A stretch of DNA of 64,000 nucleotides from Methylomonas sp. UP202. GTDB lineage: Bacteria; Pseudomonadota; Gammaproteobacteria; Methylococcales; Methylomonadaceae. Location of the stretch: the NCBI RefSeq assembly GCF_029910655.1, contig NZ_CP123897.1, forward strand, positions 1,612,001-1,676,000, in the 5' to 3' direction. The first letter of the stretch is position 1, and each line of letters starts with the position of its first letter. The position numbers were made by a program, and so were the translations under genes. The notes under the pieces are model-generated. The model ran no database searches. It was not told the origin of the DNA and was given only the letters and a program-made list of their open reading frames with translations. This document shows, one piece after another, positions 36,134-44,537 of this stretch.

Positions 36134-38247
36134 CCGATCCGACGGCCTTGCCGCCGTTGCGGGAAGAAATTCATTGTCTGGCCGGACCGGCCGGATTTGA
36201 CGGCGCGCCGACCTGGACCCTGCACGATCCGGCCAACAACCGTTTTTACCGTATCGGCTGGCCGGAATTTGAAATCCTCAGTCGCTGGCGGTTGGCGGTT
36301 CCGCAGGCGATCGCCGACGCGATCGGGCGGGAAACCACGCTGGCGGTTAGCGCCGAGCAAGTCGCCGATCTGGGCAAGTTTCTAATGGCGCACAATCTGC
36401 TGCGCGCGGAAGGGCCGGCCGGTCTGGAAGGGCTGCGCCGGCAAGCGGCGGCTCGCCGAATCGGCGTCGGCGAATGGCTGTTGCACAATTATCTGTTTTT
36501 CAAGATTCCATTGGTGCGTCCCGACGCCTGGTTGGCGCGCTGCTATCCGCGATTGGCTTGGGTTTACAGCGGGCGTTGCGCCGCGCTGTTCGGACTGTGC
36601 GCGTTACTGGCGCTGTTTTTGTTGTCGCGGCAGTGGGACGCCTTCCTGAACACCTTTCCGTATTTCTTTAACTGGCTGGGTCTGGCCCAGTGGTTTCTGG
36701 CCCTGGCTCTGGCGAAAACCTTGCACGAGTTCGGTCATGCCTTGACCGCCCATCGCTACGGTTGCCAGGTACCGACGATGGGGGTTGCCTTCATGGTGAT
36801 GTACCCGATGTTGTACACCGATGCCAGCGAGGCCTGGAAATTGGTGTCGCGCCGGCAACGTCTGGCGATTGCCGGGGCCGGTGTCGCCGCCGAACTGGGC
36901 TTGGCCGTGGTCGCGGCGCTGGCCTGGAGTTTTTTGCCGGACGGGCCGGCTCGCGGCGGCGCGTTTTTGTTGGCGACCTCAACCTGGATCGTCACGCTGG
37001 CGATCAATCTTAGCCCATTCATGCGCTTTGACGGCTATTACCTGCTGGCTGACTGGTTGGGCGTCGATAATCTGCAGCCGCGCGCGTTTGCCTACGCCCG
37101 CTGGCGGATGCGGACTTGGCTGTTCGGTTTGGACTGGCCGGCCCCTGAAATCCTACCGCCGCGCATGGCGCGGTTTTTCGCGGTCTATGCTTGGGGAACC
37201 TGGCTGTACCGCTTCTTCCTGTTTTTGGGGATCGCGGTACTGGTTTACCACTTCAGCTTTAAATTGCTGGGTTTGTTGTTGATGGCGGTTGAAATTGGTT
37301 GGTTTATTGTCCGGCCCATCGTTTCCGAATTGCGGGTCTGGTGCAGCTTGTCCGGCCACGACATCGGCCGGGGCCGGCGTTTGACCGGACTGGCCGCGCT
37401 GCTCGGCGTAGCCGCCCTGCTGCTGTTGCCGTGGCAGGGGTATACGACCGCGCCGGCCATGATCCGCGCCGAACAGTATGCCGAGATTGTCCTGCCCAGA
37501 GCAGGGCGCTTGGAGAGTTTTCCGATCGCCGCCGGTCAGACCGTCAAACGCGGTGAATTATTGGCGCGCCTGAGTTCACCGGAGCTGGATTACCAAGCCT
37601 CGGACGCTGGCAGTCAGGGTCGCGCGCTGGCTTGGCAATTGGCTTATCAGGGCCTGCGCCAGGAGTTGTTGCAACGCCGGCGGGTGTTGTTGAAGGAATT
37701 GGAATCCGCCGCCGCCAAGCAGGCCGGGACCCAGGAGCAACAAGCCGAGCTGACGTTGTCGGCACCGTTCGACGGCGTGGCGCTGGACGTTAACGATGCG
37801 CTTCAGGTCGGTCAATGGTTGCCGGCCGGCGAGGCGATGCTGATTGTCGCCGATCCCGGCGCTTGGTTGGTCGAGGCCTATCTGGCCGAAGAGGATTTGC
37901 TGCCCGCCGAGCAAGCGGTGTCCGGCTGGTTTTACCCGGACGATCCGGACGCGGCCCCGGTCGCGTGTCGGGTGGAACGCATCGATCGCGGCGGCGCGGC
38001 CCGGATTCCCGACGCGCTGGCCTCCAGTTACGGCGGGGAGCTGGCCGCGCGTCCGGACCGGCAGGGCCTGCAGATACCGGAAAGGGCGGTGTATCGGATC
38101 GTATTGCGGCCGATTCAAAACCCAAGTCGCAACGCCTTTCCCGGCGTACGCCGAGGTAGCGTGCGTTTGGATACGCCGGCCGTCAGTCTGCTCAGTAAAG
38201 CCTGGCGAAGGGTTGCCACCGTGGCGGTCCGCGAATCGGGGTTTTAG
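36118..38247 (+). CDS. PqqD-like / M50 site-2 protease / lipoyl-barrel membrane protein
   Basis: 709 residues. The N-terminal 100 residues (LREEIHCLAG, WTLHDPANNRFYRIGWPEF) look like a PqqD-type peptide-recognition fold. A polytopic membrane domain follows, with an intact M50 zinc site: LHEFGHALTAHRYG (about 202-215) and NLSPFMRFDGYYLLADW (about 297-313). After further helices (to about 445) comes a HlyD-like lipoyl and barrel segment (IVLPRAGRLESFPIAAGQTV, from about 455; LSAPFDGVALD near 545). This is the only polytopic inner-membrane protein in the locus and takes the place where a type I system has an ABC transporter. An ATG at 36127 is an alternative start. Confidence 0.85.
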   Translation: MVGMVADPTALPPLREEIHCLAGPAGFDGAPTWTLHDPANNRFYRIGWPEFEILSRWRLAVPQAIADAIGRETTLAVSAEQVADLGKFLMAHNLLRAEGPAGLEGLRRQAAARRIGVGEWLLHNYLFFKIPLVRPDAWLARCYPRLAWVYSGRCAALFGLCALLALFLLSRQWDAFLNTFPYFFNWLGLAQWFLALALAKTLHEFGHALTAHRYGCQVPTMGVAFMVMYPMLYTDASEAWKLVSRRQRLAIAGAGVAAELGLAVVAALAWSFLPDGPARGGAFLLATSTWIVTLAINLSPFMRFDGYYLLADWLGVDNLQPRAFAYARWRMRTWLFGLDWPAPEILPPRMARFFAVYAWGTWLYRFFLFLGIAVLVYHFSFKLLGLLLMAVEIGWFIVRPIVSELRVWCSLSGHDIGRGRRLTGLAALLGVAALLLLPWQGYTTAPAMIRAEQYAEIVLPRAGRLESFPIAAGQTVKRGELLARLSSPELDYQASDAGSQGRALAWQLAYQGLRQELLQRRRVLLKELESAAAKQAGTQEQQAELTLSAPFDGVALDVNDALQVGQWLPAGEAMLIVADPGAWLVEAYLAEEDLLPAEQAVSGWFYPDDPDAAPVACRVERIDRGGAARIPDALASSYGGELAARPDRQGLQIPERAVYRIVLRPIQNPSRNAFPGVRRGSVRLDTPAVSLLSKAWRRVATVAVRESGF

Positions 38248-38825
38248 ACGTTTACTCATTCCGAAGATAACGTTCACGAAACCGTCGGGTCGTCCCAGCC
38301 AATCAAAGCGCCGGCGTGGGAGCGGCTTTAGCCGGGATCGGTGTCGTTCCCACGTCGGCACGCCGTGATTTACCCCTGATTTTCAGAAAGATGATCAGCT
38401 AAACGGCACAGCGAGGACAAAGCCGAGCGCAATCACGGCCTTGGCTAGGCAAGGTGTCCCTATTTCCCCGCACTACGCGGGTTGTTCCAGACTTCTTCTC
38501 CCGCGTCTCGTCCGGCGGCGCGCCATTACGGTATACCGTGTCGCGCACGAAATTTCGTGGCGCTTAGACGGTGCCAATGAATTTGCTTACGGCCGGCCTC
38601 CAATTTATAGTGCTTTATTATCAATGGCTTAATTTCGATTTGGCATGGCTTGCATGATTTGGCATCCAATTTGCCCTTATCGATTCAAGTCCATCAAGTT
38701 TCTAGGTAATTTTTTTATCATCAAATTTGGTGACTTTCAGTTCTACCACACTATCGGATTATTCGACCTTGCATAAGGCAAATCCGAATCGTTTTAAATT
38801 AATTCACTTTGTTGGGGGATATATC
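38248..38825. other. intergenic stretch with REP repeat, palindrome and sigma-54-type promoter
   Basis: No gene supported. It holds a REP-like hairpin CGTGGGA...TCCCACG (38315-38354), a perfect 12-bp palindrome ACGGTATACCGT (38528-38539) and the promoter at 38660. The sequence turns AT-rich after 38570. Confidence 0.5.
38660..38675 (+). promoter_or_regulatory. sigma-54-type promoter of the secreted gp19-like gene
   Basis: TGGCATCCAATTTGCC has GG-N10-GC spacing and a good TTGC -12 element. The start codon is 150 bp downstream. It shares the TGGCAT -24 element with the PEP-CTERM promoter at 8754. Confidence 0.6.
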
Positions 38826-39332
38826 ATGAAAACATTGACCGGAATAATCAGCGTGATATTGGGTGTCGCCGCTTTTTCGGCAAACGCCGGTGGTACGGCA
38901 GTCGCGGAGGACCCGAATGCCAATAGCGGCCCGGCTACCTACTTTGAATTCAGCGCCGGCGCGATTACGACCTATTTCACCGACTGCAAGGGCATGGGTT
39001 CGCAAAACGAGGTTGTCGAATCCAAGGTCGTTAGCGGACGGGGGGAAATGGGGGCGGTCAAAGTACCAGGGCGAATGTCGGTTAGAAATCTAACTTGCAG
39101 CAAAGCCTTGGGTAAATCGCTGGAGTTATGGAATTGGCGGCAACAGGTCGCGGACGGAAATATCGGCAGGGCACGTTACGATGCGACTTTGATTGCCTAC
39201 GATGCGTCGATGACACCTATTGCGGAATGGTCTTTTAGTCGCGCATGGCCGGTATCGGTCGATTACAACGAAACCACGCCCGGAAAAGAAACCCTGATAT
39301 TCGCCGCCGAACGTGTCCAGCGGGTGAAGTGA
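38826..39332 (+). CDS. exported phage gp19 (tail tube)-like protein
   Basis: 168 residues from ATG 38826 behind GGGGGATATATC. A clear Sec signal peptide (KTLTGIISVILGVAAFSANA, cut before GG) is joined to a gp19/tail-tube fold: TYFEFSAGAITTYFTDCKGMG, ESKVVSGRGEMGAVKVPGRM, RNLTCSKALGKSLELWNW, then TPIAEWSFSRAWPVSVDY. Canonical tail-tube proteins of phages, R-bodies and contractile injection systems are cytoplasmic, so the signal peptide is odd. No sheath, baseplate or capsid gene adjoins. It lies downstream of the giant-adhesin locus but has its own promoter. Confidence 0.8.
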   Translation: MKTLTGIISVILGVAAFSANAGGTAVAEDPNANSGPATYFEFSAGAITTYFTDCKGMGSQNEVVESKVVSGRGEMGAVKVPGRMSVRNLTCSKALGKSLELWNWRQQVADGNIGRARYDATLIAYDASMTPIAEWSFSRAWPVSVDYNETTPGKETLIFAAERVQRVK

Positions 39333-39543
39333 TCGAGTCCCGGCCCGGCCTATCGCCGGATTGTGGAGCGTTGACGGTCGCGGTTTCAAATTCGTTTAAG
39401 CCGAGCGGATCGATAGACAATAAGTTTGGCCCCCCAATGCTTCGTGTAGCCAGGCCACGCAGGGGGGCGGGTTTCGTCGCGGACCTTTATATAACAGGTG
39501 GGGTGCCTGTTACTGTCTCCAGCGCTTGTTGCGGCGCGGGTGT

Positions 39544-41142
39544 TTATTCACGATGGTTTTGTAAGATGTCCAGCGCCAATGCCGCCGCCAAGCGGCCGGT
39601 TTGGGCGCCGCCTTCCATGAAACCGTAATTGGCGTCGCTCAAATGCTCGCCGGCAAAAATCAATTTGTCGAAAGCCACTTGTTGGGTCGCGGAGCCGTCG
39701 CCCTCGACCCAAAAGAATTCGGCGAATGTGCTTAGCTGTCCAGGCGCAAAGTTAGCGTAGCCGCCGCCGGCATAAGGATTGTTCCCCCAGGCGCTTTTTG
39801 CCAAGCCCCCGCTCGCCGAGGCTTTCGCGCCAGGGATAAATTTGTCCAGATCGGTGATGAATTGTTTCGCCAGCGGTTTGATGTTGCCGGTGTTATTCAG
39901 TTGTCTGGCCTGATCGCCGCCCAAGAAAAAATTCAACGCGCCGCCGCGACGATGCGGTTGGCGCTGAGTTTCGTCCCAGACCTCCGAGTAGCCGAAGTCC
40001 GTCCAGGCCGCCAAACTAAAACCGGCGGGGCTATGCCAGAAGCGTTGCTTAAAACCGGCGATCAATTTTTCATTGGCGCCCGGATTGGCTTCGGCGACGA
40101 AACGGCGAAACAAAGCGGGTAACGGGGCATCGAGCTCCACGTTGCGCAAGGCCGGAAAGGGTGTCGCAATGATGACGATGTCGGCTTCAACTCGGCTTCC
40201 GTCGCTGAAGGTCAGATGGTATTCGTCGTTGCGCAGCTTGAGCGCTCGCAAAGCTTTACGCAGATGAATTTGCCCCGCCAAGGCGCGCGCCAGCGCATCG
40301 GTGATCTGCGCCGAACCGCCGACCACGGCGTAAACCTCATCGCTGTAGCTGAGCAAATCGACGGCTTGACCGTCGACCACCGGCAAAATATCGATTAGTT
40401 GTAATGCCGACGCTTGTGAGGTTTCCGCGCCGAATTCGGTCCGCAGCATATTTCCCAGCAGGCTGCGCACATAAGGCGCGCCGATTTTATCGGCGTGTCG
40501 GTGCAAGTAATCGCTGACCGACCATTGATCGAACAGCGGCGCATGCGTTTCCCAGTCCTGGTCCAGCAAGCCGGCATCTTCGTGAATCTGCGCGGCAATG
40601 GCGCGCAAATCGTCGGCCAGCTGCGCTTCGCTAAAGCGTTCGCCGTTGAAGAAATAGACTTCTTTCGGATAAGGTAAGCGCGCCGCATCCTGGCGTTTAT
40701 CGAACAGCTTAATCCCGAAGTCCTTGGCCAACCCCAGCATGTCAGGATGATTGGTATTGATCAGCTCCGCGCCCAAATCGATCGTCAAGCCGTCGTCGAG
40801 GCTGGCGGACAACATACGGCCGCCTACCCTGGAGTGCGCTTCGAAGACTGTCGCCGCAACGCCGGCTTTTTTTAGCCGGTAAGCGGCATTCAGGCCGGCA
40901 ATACCGGCCCCGATGATCGCCACTCGCGCATCGCCGCGATCTTTCGCCCAAGCCGGCGGCGCCAGGCTTGAGCTCACCGCGCCGGCAAATCCGGCCGCCG
41001 CGGAAGTCTTGATAAAACGGCGTCTGCTCCAGCCTGCCTGGCTAGCGGGAATCGGGTCGGGCAAGTGATTGGCTTTAAGATGGTCCCGTCTGGCAGCCTG
41101 TAAAATCAGAACCAGCCGCCGAAATAAAGTGCTATGCGTCAT
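39544..41142 (-). CDS. Tat-exported flavin amine oxidase
   Basis: 532 residues from ATG 41142, supported by GGGAG eight bases upstream; an ATG ten codons earlier has no such site. A twin-arginine signal SRRRFIKTSAAAGFAGA (about residues 39-55) directs folded, cofactor-loaded export. The FAD fold shows VAIIGAGIAGLNAAYRL, then RVGGRMLSA, an IDLGAELI strand, and the C-terminal FAGEHLSDANYGFMEGGAQTG loop. The family covers monoamine and L-amino-acid oxidases; the true substrate cannot be told. No partner genes adjoin. Confidence 0.9.
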   Translation of the reverse strand: MTHSTLFRRLVLILQAARRDHLKANHLPDPIPASQAGWSRRRFIKTSAAAGFAGAVSSSLAPPAWAKDRGDARVAIIGAGIAGLNAAYRLKKAGVAATVFEAHSRVGGRMLSASLDDGLTIDLGAELINTNHPDMLGLAKDFGIKLFDKRQDAARLPYPKEVYFFNGERFSEAQLADDLRAIAAQIHEDAGLLDQDWETHAPLFDQWSVSDYLHRHADKIGAPYVRSLLGNMLRTEFGAETSQASALQLIDILPVVDGQAVDLLSYSDEVYAVVGGSAQITDALARALAGQIHLRKALRALKLRNDEYHLTFSDGSRVEADIVIIATPFPALRNVELDAPLPALFRRFVAEANPGANEKLIAGFKQRFWHSPAGFSLAAWTDFGYSEVWDETQRQPHRRGGALNFFLGGDQARQLNNTGNIKPLAKQFITDLDKFIPGAKASASGGLAKSAWGNNPYAGGGYANFAPGQLSTFAEFFWVEGDGSATQQVAFDKLIFAGEHLSDANYGFMEGGAQTGRLAAALALDILQNHRE

Positions 41143-41626
41143 CAGCAAATCTCCCGTATTCGAAAATCGCATTATAGAATTAAAATCCGCCGCGGCTGAG
41201 GTCGCGCGCTGGAATAAACGTGTTGCCCGCTACCGCGATACCAAGCCGAGGACGGCGCTTTGGCGGGGAAATCGTCAAATCCGGCGTACGGTCGAATGGA
41301 GTCAGGCGGCCATCGGCTGTGTTTCTTCAGCTTTCTCCGTTTGCAAGATGACAGCGATACCGCTCTGAAAACGAATACCTCCATTGGAACGCCCTCGATC
41401 GCGGCTAAAGACGCTCCGGCCCGGTTTTTGTGCTGCGGGCGAAAACCCACGATCCTTAGATTGAAGCAAGTCGCGATGTTGCGAGCGAAAACCGCTATCT
41501 AGGCAAACGGACGGTCGCAGGCGTTGTGCGGCTGGGTTCGCCCGGTTTCGGGCTTCGCCGCCGGAACCAAGCACTGGGTTTGCCTGTTCCTGACGGCGAA
41601 TCCGCGCCTATCCGGGTAAGCGCTTC
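41143..41626. other. intergenic stretch, decayed repeats only
   Basis: No gene supported. Around 41397-41417 the segment ATCGCGGCTAAAGACGCTCC is a diverged inverse copy of the repeat at 38315-38354. Nothing else recognised. Confidence 0.4.
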
Positions 41627-42316
41627 TTACTCGGCCGGCCCGCCGATAAAACGATACGCCAAAGCGCCCAATATCGCGCCGATAAACGGCGCGACCCAAA
41701 ACAGCCACAGTTGCGCCAGGGCCCAATCGCCGACGTACAGCGCGACGCCGAGGCTGCGGGCCGGATTGACCGAGGTATTGGTGACCGGAATGCTGATCAA
41801 ATGAATCAAGGTCAGGCACAGACCGATCGCGATCGGCGCCAGACCTTGCGGGGCGCGGGCGTCGGTGGCGCCGAGTATCACCAGCAGAAACATCATCGTC
41901 ATCACGACTTCGGTGATCAGCGCCGCCAGTAGCGAATAGCCGCCCGGCGAATGTTCGCCGTAGCCGTTGGAGGCAAAGCCGGCGGACACATCGAAACCGG
42001 CCTTGCCGCTGGCGATTAGATACAGGACGCCGCCGGCAATCACCGCGCCGACGACTTGCGATGCAATGTAAGGCAACAATTGTCTGGCCGGAAACCGGCC
42101 GCCCATCCACAAGCCGACCGATACCGCCGGATTGAGATGGCAGCCCGAGATATGACCGATCGCGTAAGCCATCGTCAGCACCGTCAATCCGAAGGCCAGC
42201 GAGACGCCGAGCAGGCCGATACCGACCTGCGGAAACGCGGCGGCCAATACGGCGCTGCCGCAGCCGCCCAATACCAACCAGAAAGTCCCAAAGGACTCGG
42301 CTACATAATTTTTCAT
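41627..42316 (-). CDS. aqpZ: aquaporin Z
   Basis: 229 residues with six membrane helices. Both NPA boxes are present (HLNPAVSVG at Asn62 and [10 protein letters not shown] at Asn184). The narrow water-selective filter is Phe42-region, His172, Thr181 and Arg187 by alignment of the motifs AFG, IHL and NTSVNPAR, favouring water over glycerol. Ribosome site GGGAG precedes ATG 42316. It is divergent from draT with a 285-bp gap in which I find no firm regulatory motif. Confidence 0.95.
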   Translation of the reverse strand: MKNYVAESFGTFWLVLGGCGSAVLAAAFPQVGIGLLGVSLAFGLTVLTMAYAIGHISGCHLNPAVSVGLWMGGRFPARQLLPYIASQVVGAVIAGGVLYLIASGKAGFDVSAGFASNGYGEHSPGGYSLLAALITEVVMTMMFLLVILGATDARAPQGLAPIAIGLCLTLIHLISIPVTNTSVNPARSLGVALYVGDWALAQLWLFWVAPFIGAILGALAYRFIGGPAE

Positions 42317-42601
42317 CTGATTCTCCCGTGTATAGTTATTGTGGTGCCGATTTTGGGACTTTATTTTTGTTTGTGAATCAATCGGCTAGCAGACTCTAGC
42401 CCCGCCCCGCACGCGCTGTCAATCACAAAAATTCGTGCTGACCACTAACCGGGGCGATGGTTGGATTTGGCGACGGGATTCTCCAGCTGGGTGGGCGTTC
42501 AGGCGAGGAAACCGAAGGCCGGTATCGGCGGTTTGGCAAAACCGGGTTATCGATGTGAAAATACTCGGTTAACGATCATTCCCAAGGTAGCCGACCCGAC
42601 T

Positions 42602-43411
42602 ATGCCCGACATTTCCCGTCACGGACACAGTACCAACCTGATCGGTGTGGCGACGGAGTGCATCGCGAGCCACTTGTTCAACGAATACCCCAAATCCCTA
42701 AGCATTGCCGGTACCCGCGAGGCGGCGCACGGCCTGTTCGACAAATTGGCCGAGCAAACCACGCTGGAACAATGCGGTCAGGTGTTTCAGGATTATATGT
42801 GCGTGGTGTTCGGTTTCGAGACCGAGCAACGTTTGAGCGACGACGCTCTAGGCCGGCGCCGTTACCGTAACAGTTATTTGCGGCTGATTCAGGATTGGGG
42901 ACTGGATTCCAACAATGCCCAGGGCGCGGTGTTGAAGGGGTGGGTGGAAAGTCGATTCGGCTTGTTTCCCAATTATCATAAGACCCGTATCACCAGTTTC
43001 ATGAGCTACGACTGGCTGGCCTATGTCGAAGAAAAGATGAACAGTCGCTATCACAACAACTGCATCTTCATGCAGTTGGATTTGCTGTATGAGTTTTGCC
43101 AATGGGTGGTCGCCCGCTTTCAGTGGCCGGCTGCCACGCACAAGACGCTGTATCGAGGGGTCAACGATTTAGGGGATTGGGTTGTCGAAGGCGTGGGCGA
43201 TCACCATGAAAAAATCGTCCGCTTCAACAGCATCGTGTCGTTCACGGATAAGTGCGGTATCGCCGGCGAGTTTGGCAGTTACATTCTGGAAGTCGAGGTA
43301 CCGATGGTAAAACTGGTGTTTTTCAGCGATCTGCTGCCGCACCATGCCTTGCGCGGCGAGGCTGAATATTTGGTGATCGGCGGCGATTACCGAGTTACCG
43401 TGAGGCGTTGA
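42602..43411 (+). CDS. draT: NAD+-dinitrogen-reductase ADP-ribosyltransferase
   Basis: 269 residues from ATG 42602, the usual DraT length; the frame is open to a TTG at 42461 but the family starts near here. The signature runs NLIGVATECIASHLFNEYP, then FPNYHKTRITSF, then TLYRGVND and IVRFNSIVSFT, ending with GEAEYLVIGGDY. DraT switches nitrogenase off by ADP-ribosylating an arginine of NifH when ammonium or darkness/energy loss is sensed. It overlaps draG by one base (TGATG), so the two are co-translated. Its presence implies nif genes elsewhere on the chromosome. Confidence 0.95.
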   Translation: MPDISRHGHSTNLIGVATECIASHLFNEYPKSLSIAGTREAAHGLFDKLAEQTTLEQCGQVFQDYMCVVFGFETEQRLSDDALGRRRYRNSYLRLIQDWGLDSNNAQGAVLKGWVESRFGLFPNYHKTRITSFMSYDWLAYVEEKMNSRYHNNCIFMQLDLLYEFCQWVVARFQWPAATHKTLYRGVNDLGDWVVEGVGDHHEKIVRFNSIVSFTDKCGIAGEFGSYILEVEVPMVKLVFFSDLLPHHALRGEAEYLVIGGDYRVTVRR

Positions 43412-44286
43412 TGAACGAAGCTTTGCTGAACCGCGCACTGGGCGCGTATCTGGGTTTTGCCTGCGGCGATGCGCTGGGCGCGACAGTGGAGTTTATGTCG
43501 CCCAAACGTATACAAAAACACTACGGCGTGCATCGGGAGATGATAGGCGGGGGCTGGTTGGATTTGGCACCGGGACAAGTCACCGACGATACCCAGATGT
43601 CGCTGGCCTTGGGCGCGGCGATACTGGCTAGACCGGACTGGGATTTGGCGACGGTGGCCGACCATTTCGTGGCTTGGTTGGACACCGAGCCGCCCGATGT
43701 CGGCATGACTTGTCGGCGCGGCATCGTCCGCTATCGCGATGACGGCGAATTGATTGGCTTGCCGCGCGAGGACGAGGCGGGCAACGGCGCCTGCATGCGC
43801 AATTTACCGGTGGTGTTGGCGACCTTGAATCGGCCGCTCGAATTCGATCGTTGGAGTCTGGAGCAGGGCAGGATTACCCACCACAACCCTTTATCCGACG
43901 CCGCGACGCTGACGCTGGGGCGGATGACGCGGAGCTTGTTGTTGGGCGAGGAGGTCGCGGTTTGCCGAGCCCTGGCCGCCGGTTTGGTCGAACAATTCGA
44001 GCTATTCGCGTTCGAGCCGTATCCTGGGAAGTCGTCCGGCTATATCGTCGATACGCTGCAGACCGTGTTGCACTATTTTTTCACGACCGACGATTTCGAG
44101 TCGTGTCTGGTGGCGACGGTCAATCAAGGCGGCGATGCCGACACAACAGGGGCGCTGGCCGGTATGTTGGCGGGCGCGCGCTACGGCTTGGCCGGCATTC
44201 CGCCGCGTTGGCTGGAAAACCTGGACGGCAAGGTTGCCGCCGAAATTCGCCGCCAGACCGAGGAATTGTTGCGACTAGCGGCTTAG
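43411..44286 (+). CDS. draG: ADP-ribosyl-[dinitrogen reductase] hydrolase
   Basis: 291 residues. The ADP-ribosylglycohydrolase fold is clear: LGAYLGFACGDALGATVEF, the metal site TDDTQMSLALG, and the second metal site NQGGDADTTGALAGML near residue 240. DraG removes the ADP-ribose that DraT adds to NifH and so reactivates nitrogenase; PII (GlnB/GlnK) proteins control it at the membrane in other bacteria. Coupled to draT. Confidence 0.96.
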   Translation: MNEALLNRALGAYLGFACGDALGATVEFMSPKRIQKHYGVHREMIGGGWLDLAPGQVTDDTQMSLALGAAILARPDWDLATVADHFVAWLDTEPPDVGMTCRRGIVRYRDDGELIGLPREDEAGNGACMRNLPVVLATLNRPLEFDRWSLEQGRITHHNPLSDAATLTLGRMTRSLLLGEEVAVCRALAAGLVEQFELFAFEPYPGKSSGYIVDTLQTVLHYFFTTDDFESCLVATVNQGGDADTTGALAGMLAGARYGLAGIPPRWLENLDGKVAAEIRRQTEELLRLAA

Positions 44287-44308
44287 CGCCGCTGAACGGC
44301 GGTCGCGG

Positions 44309-44470
44309 TCAGACCCGAGCGGCCAATTTCAGCAACAAACCGGCGACCAATGCGGTCTGCAGCAAGCCGACGCCAACGACCGCGCGGATCGGTTCGGCCT
44401 GATGCTCGGTAAAGCCGTCGGCTTTGAACTTATTGGCGAATTCGAGCGCGTCGAGAATGATGCTGCTCAT
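44309..44470 (-). CDS. mini DUF1640-like membrane protein
   Basis: 53 residues from ATG 44470. The N-terminal part (ALEFANKFKADGFTEHQAE) looks like the head of DUF1640/CCDC90-type proteins and the end (LLQTALVAGLLLKLA) like their C-terminal membrane helix, but the long coiled coil that normally joins them is missing. It may be a real short relative or a deleted remnant. It converges on draG with 22 bp between. Confidence 0.5.
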   Translation of the reverse strand: MSSIILDALEFANKFKADGFTEHQAEPIRAVVGVGLLQTALVAGLLLKLAARV

Positions 44471-44537
44471 GGTGGGTAGACTCCGGATGCGGGACACTGA
44501 CCGTAGAGTCTGCCCAAATTCAGAGCCACCGACAAAA

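Noticed and set aside
17813-39332. Prophage, because of the tail-Collar and gp19-like genes
   Set aside because: No integrase, capsid, terminase, sheath or lysis gene; the two genes are 20 kb apart and the gp19-like protein has a signal peptide.
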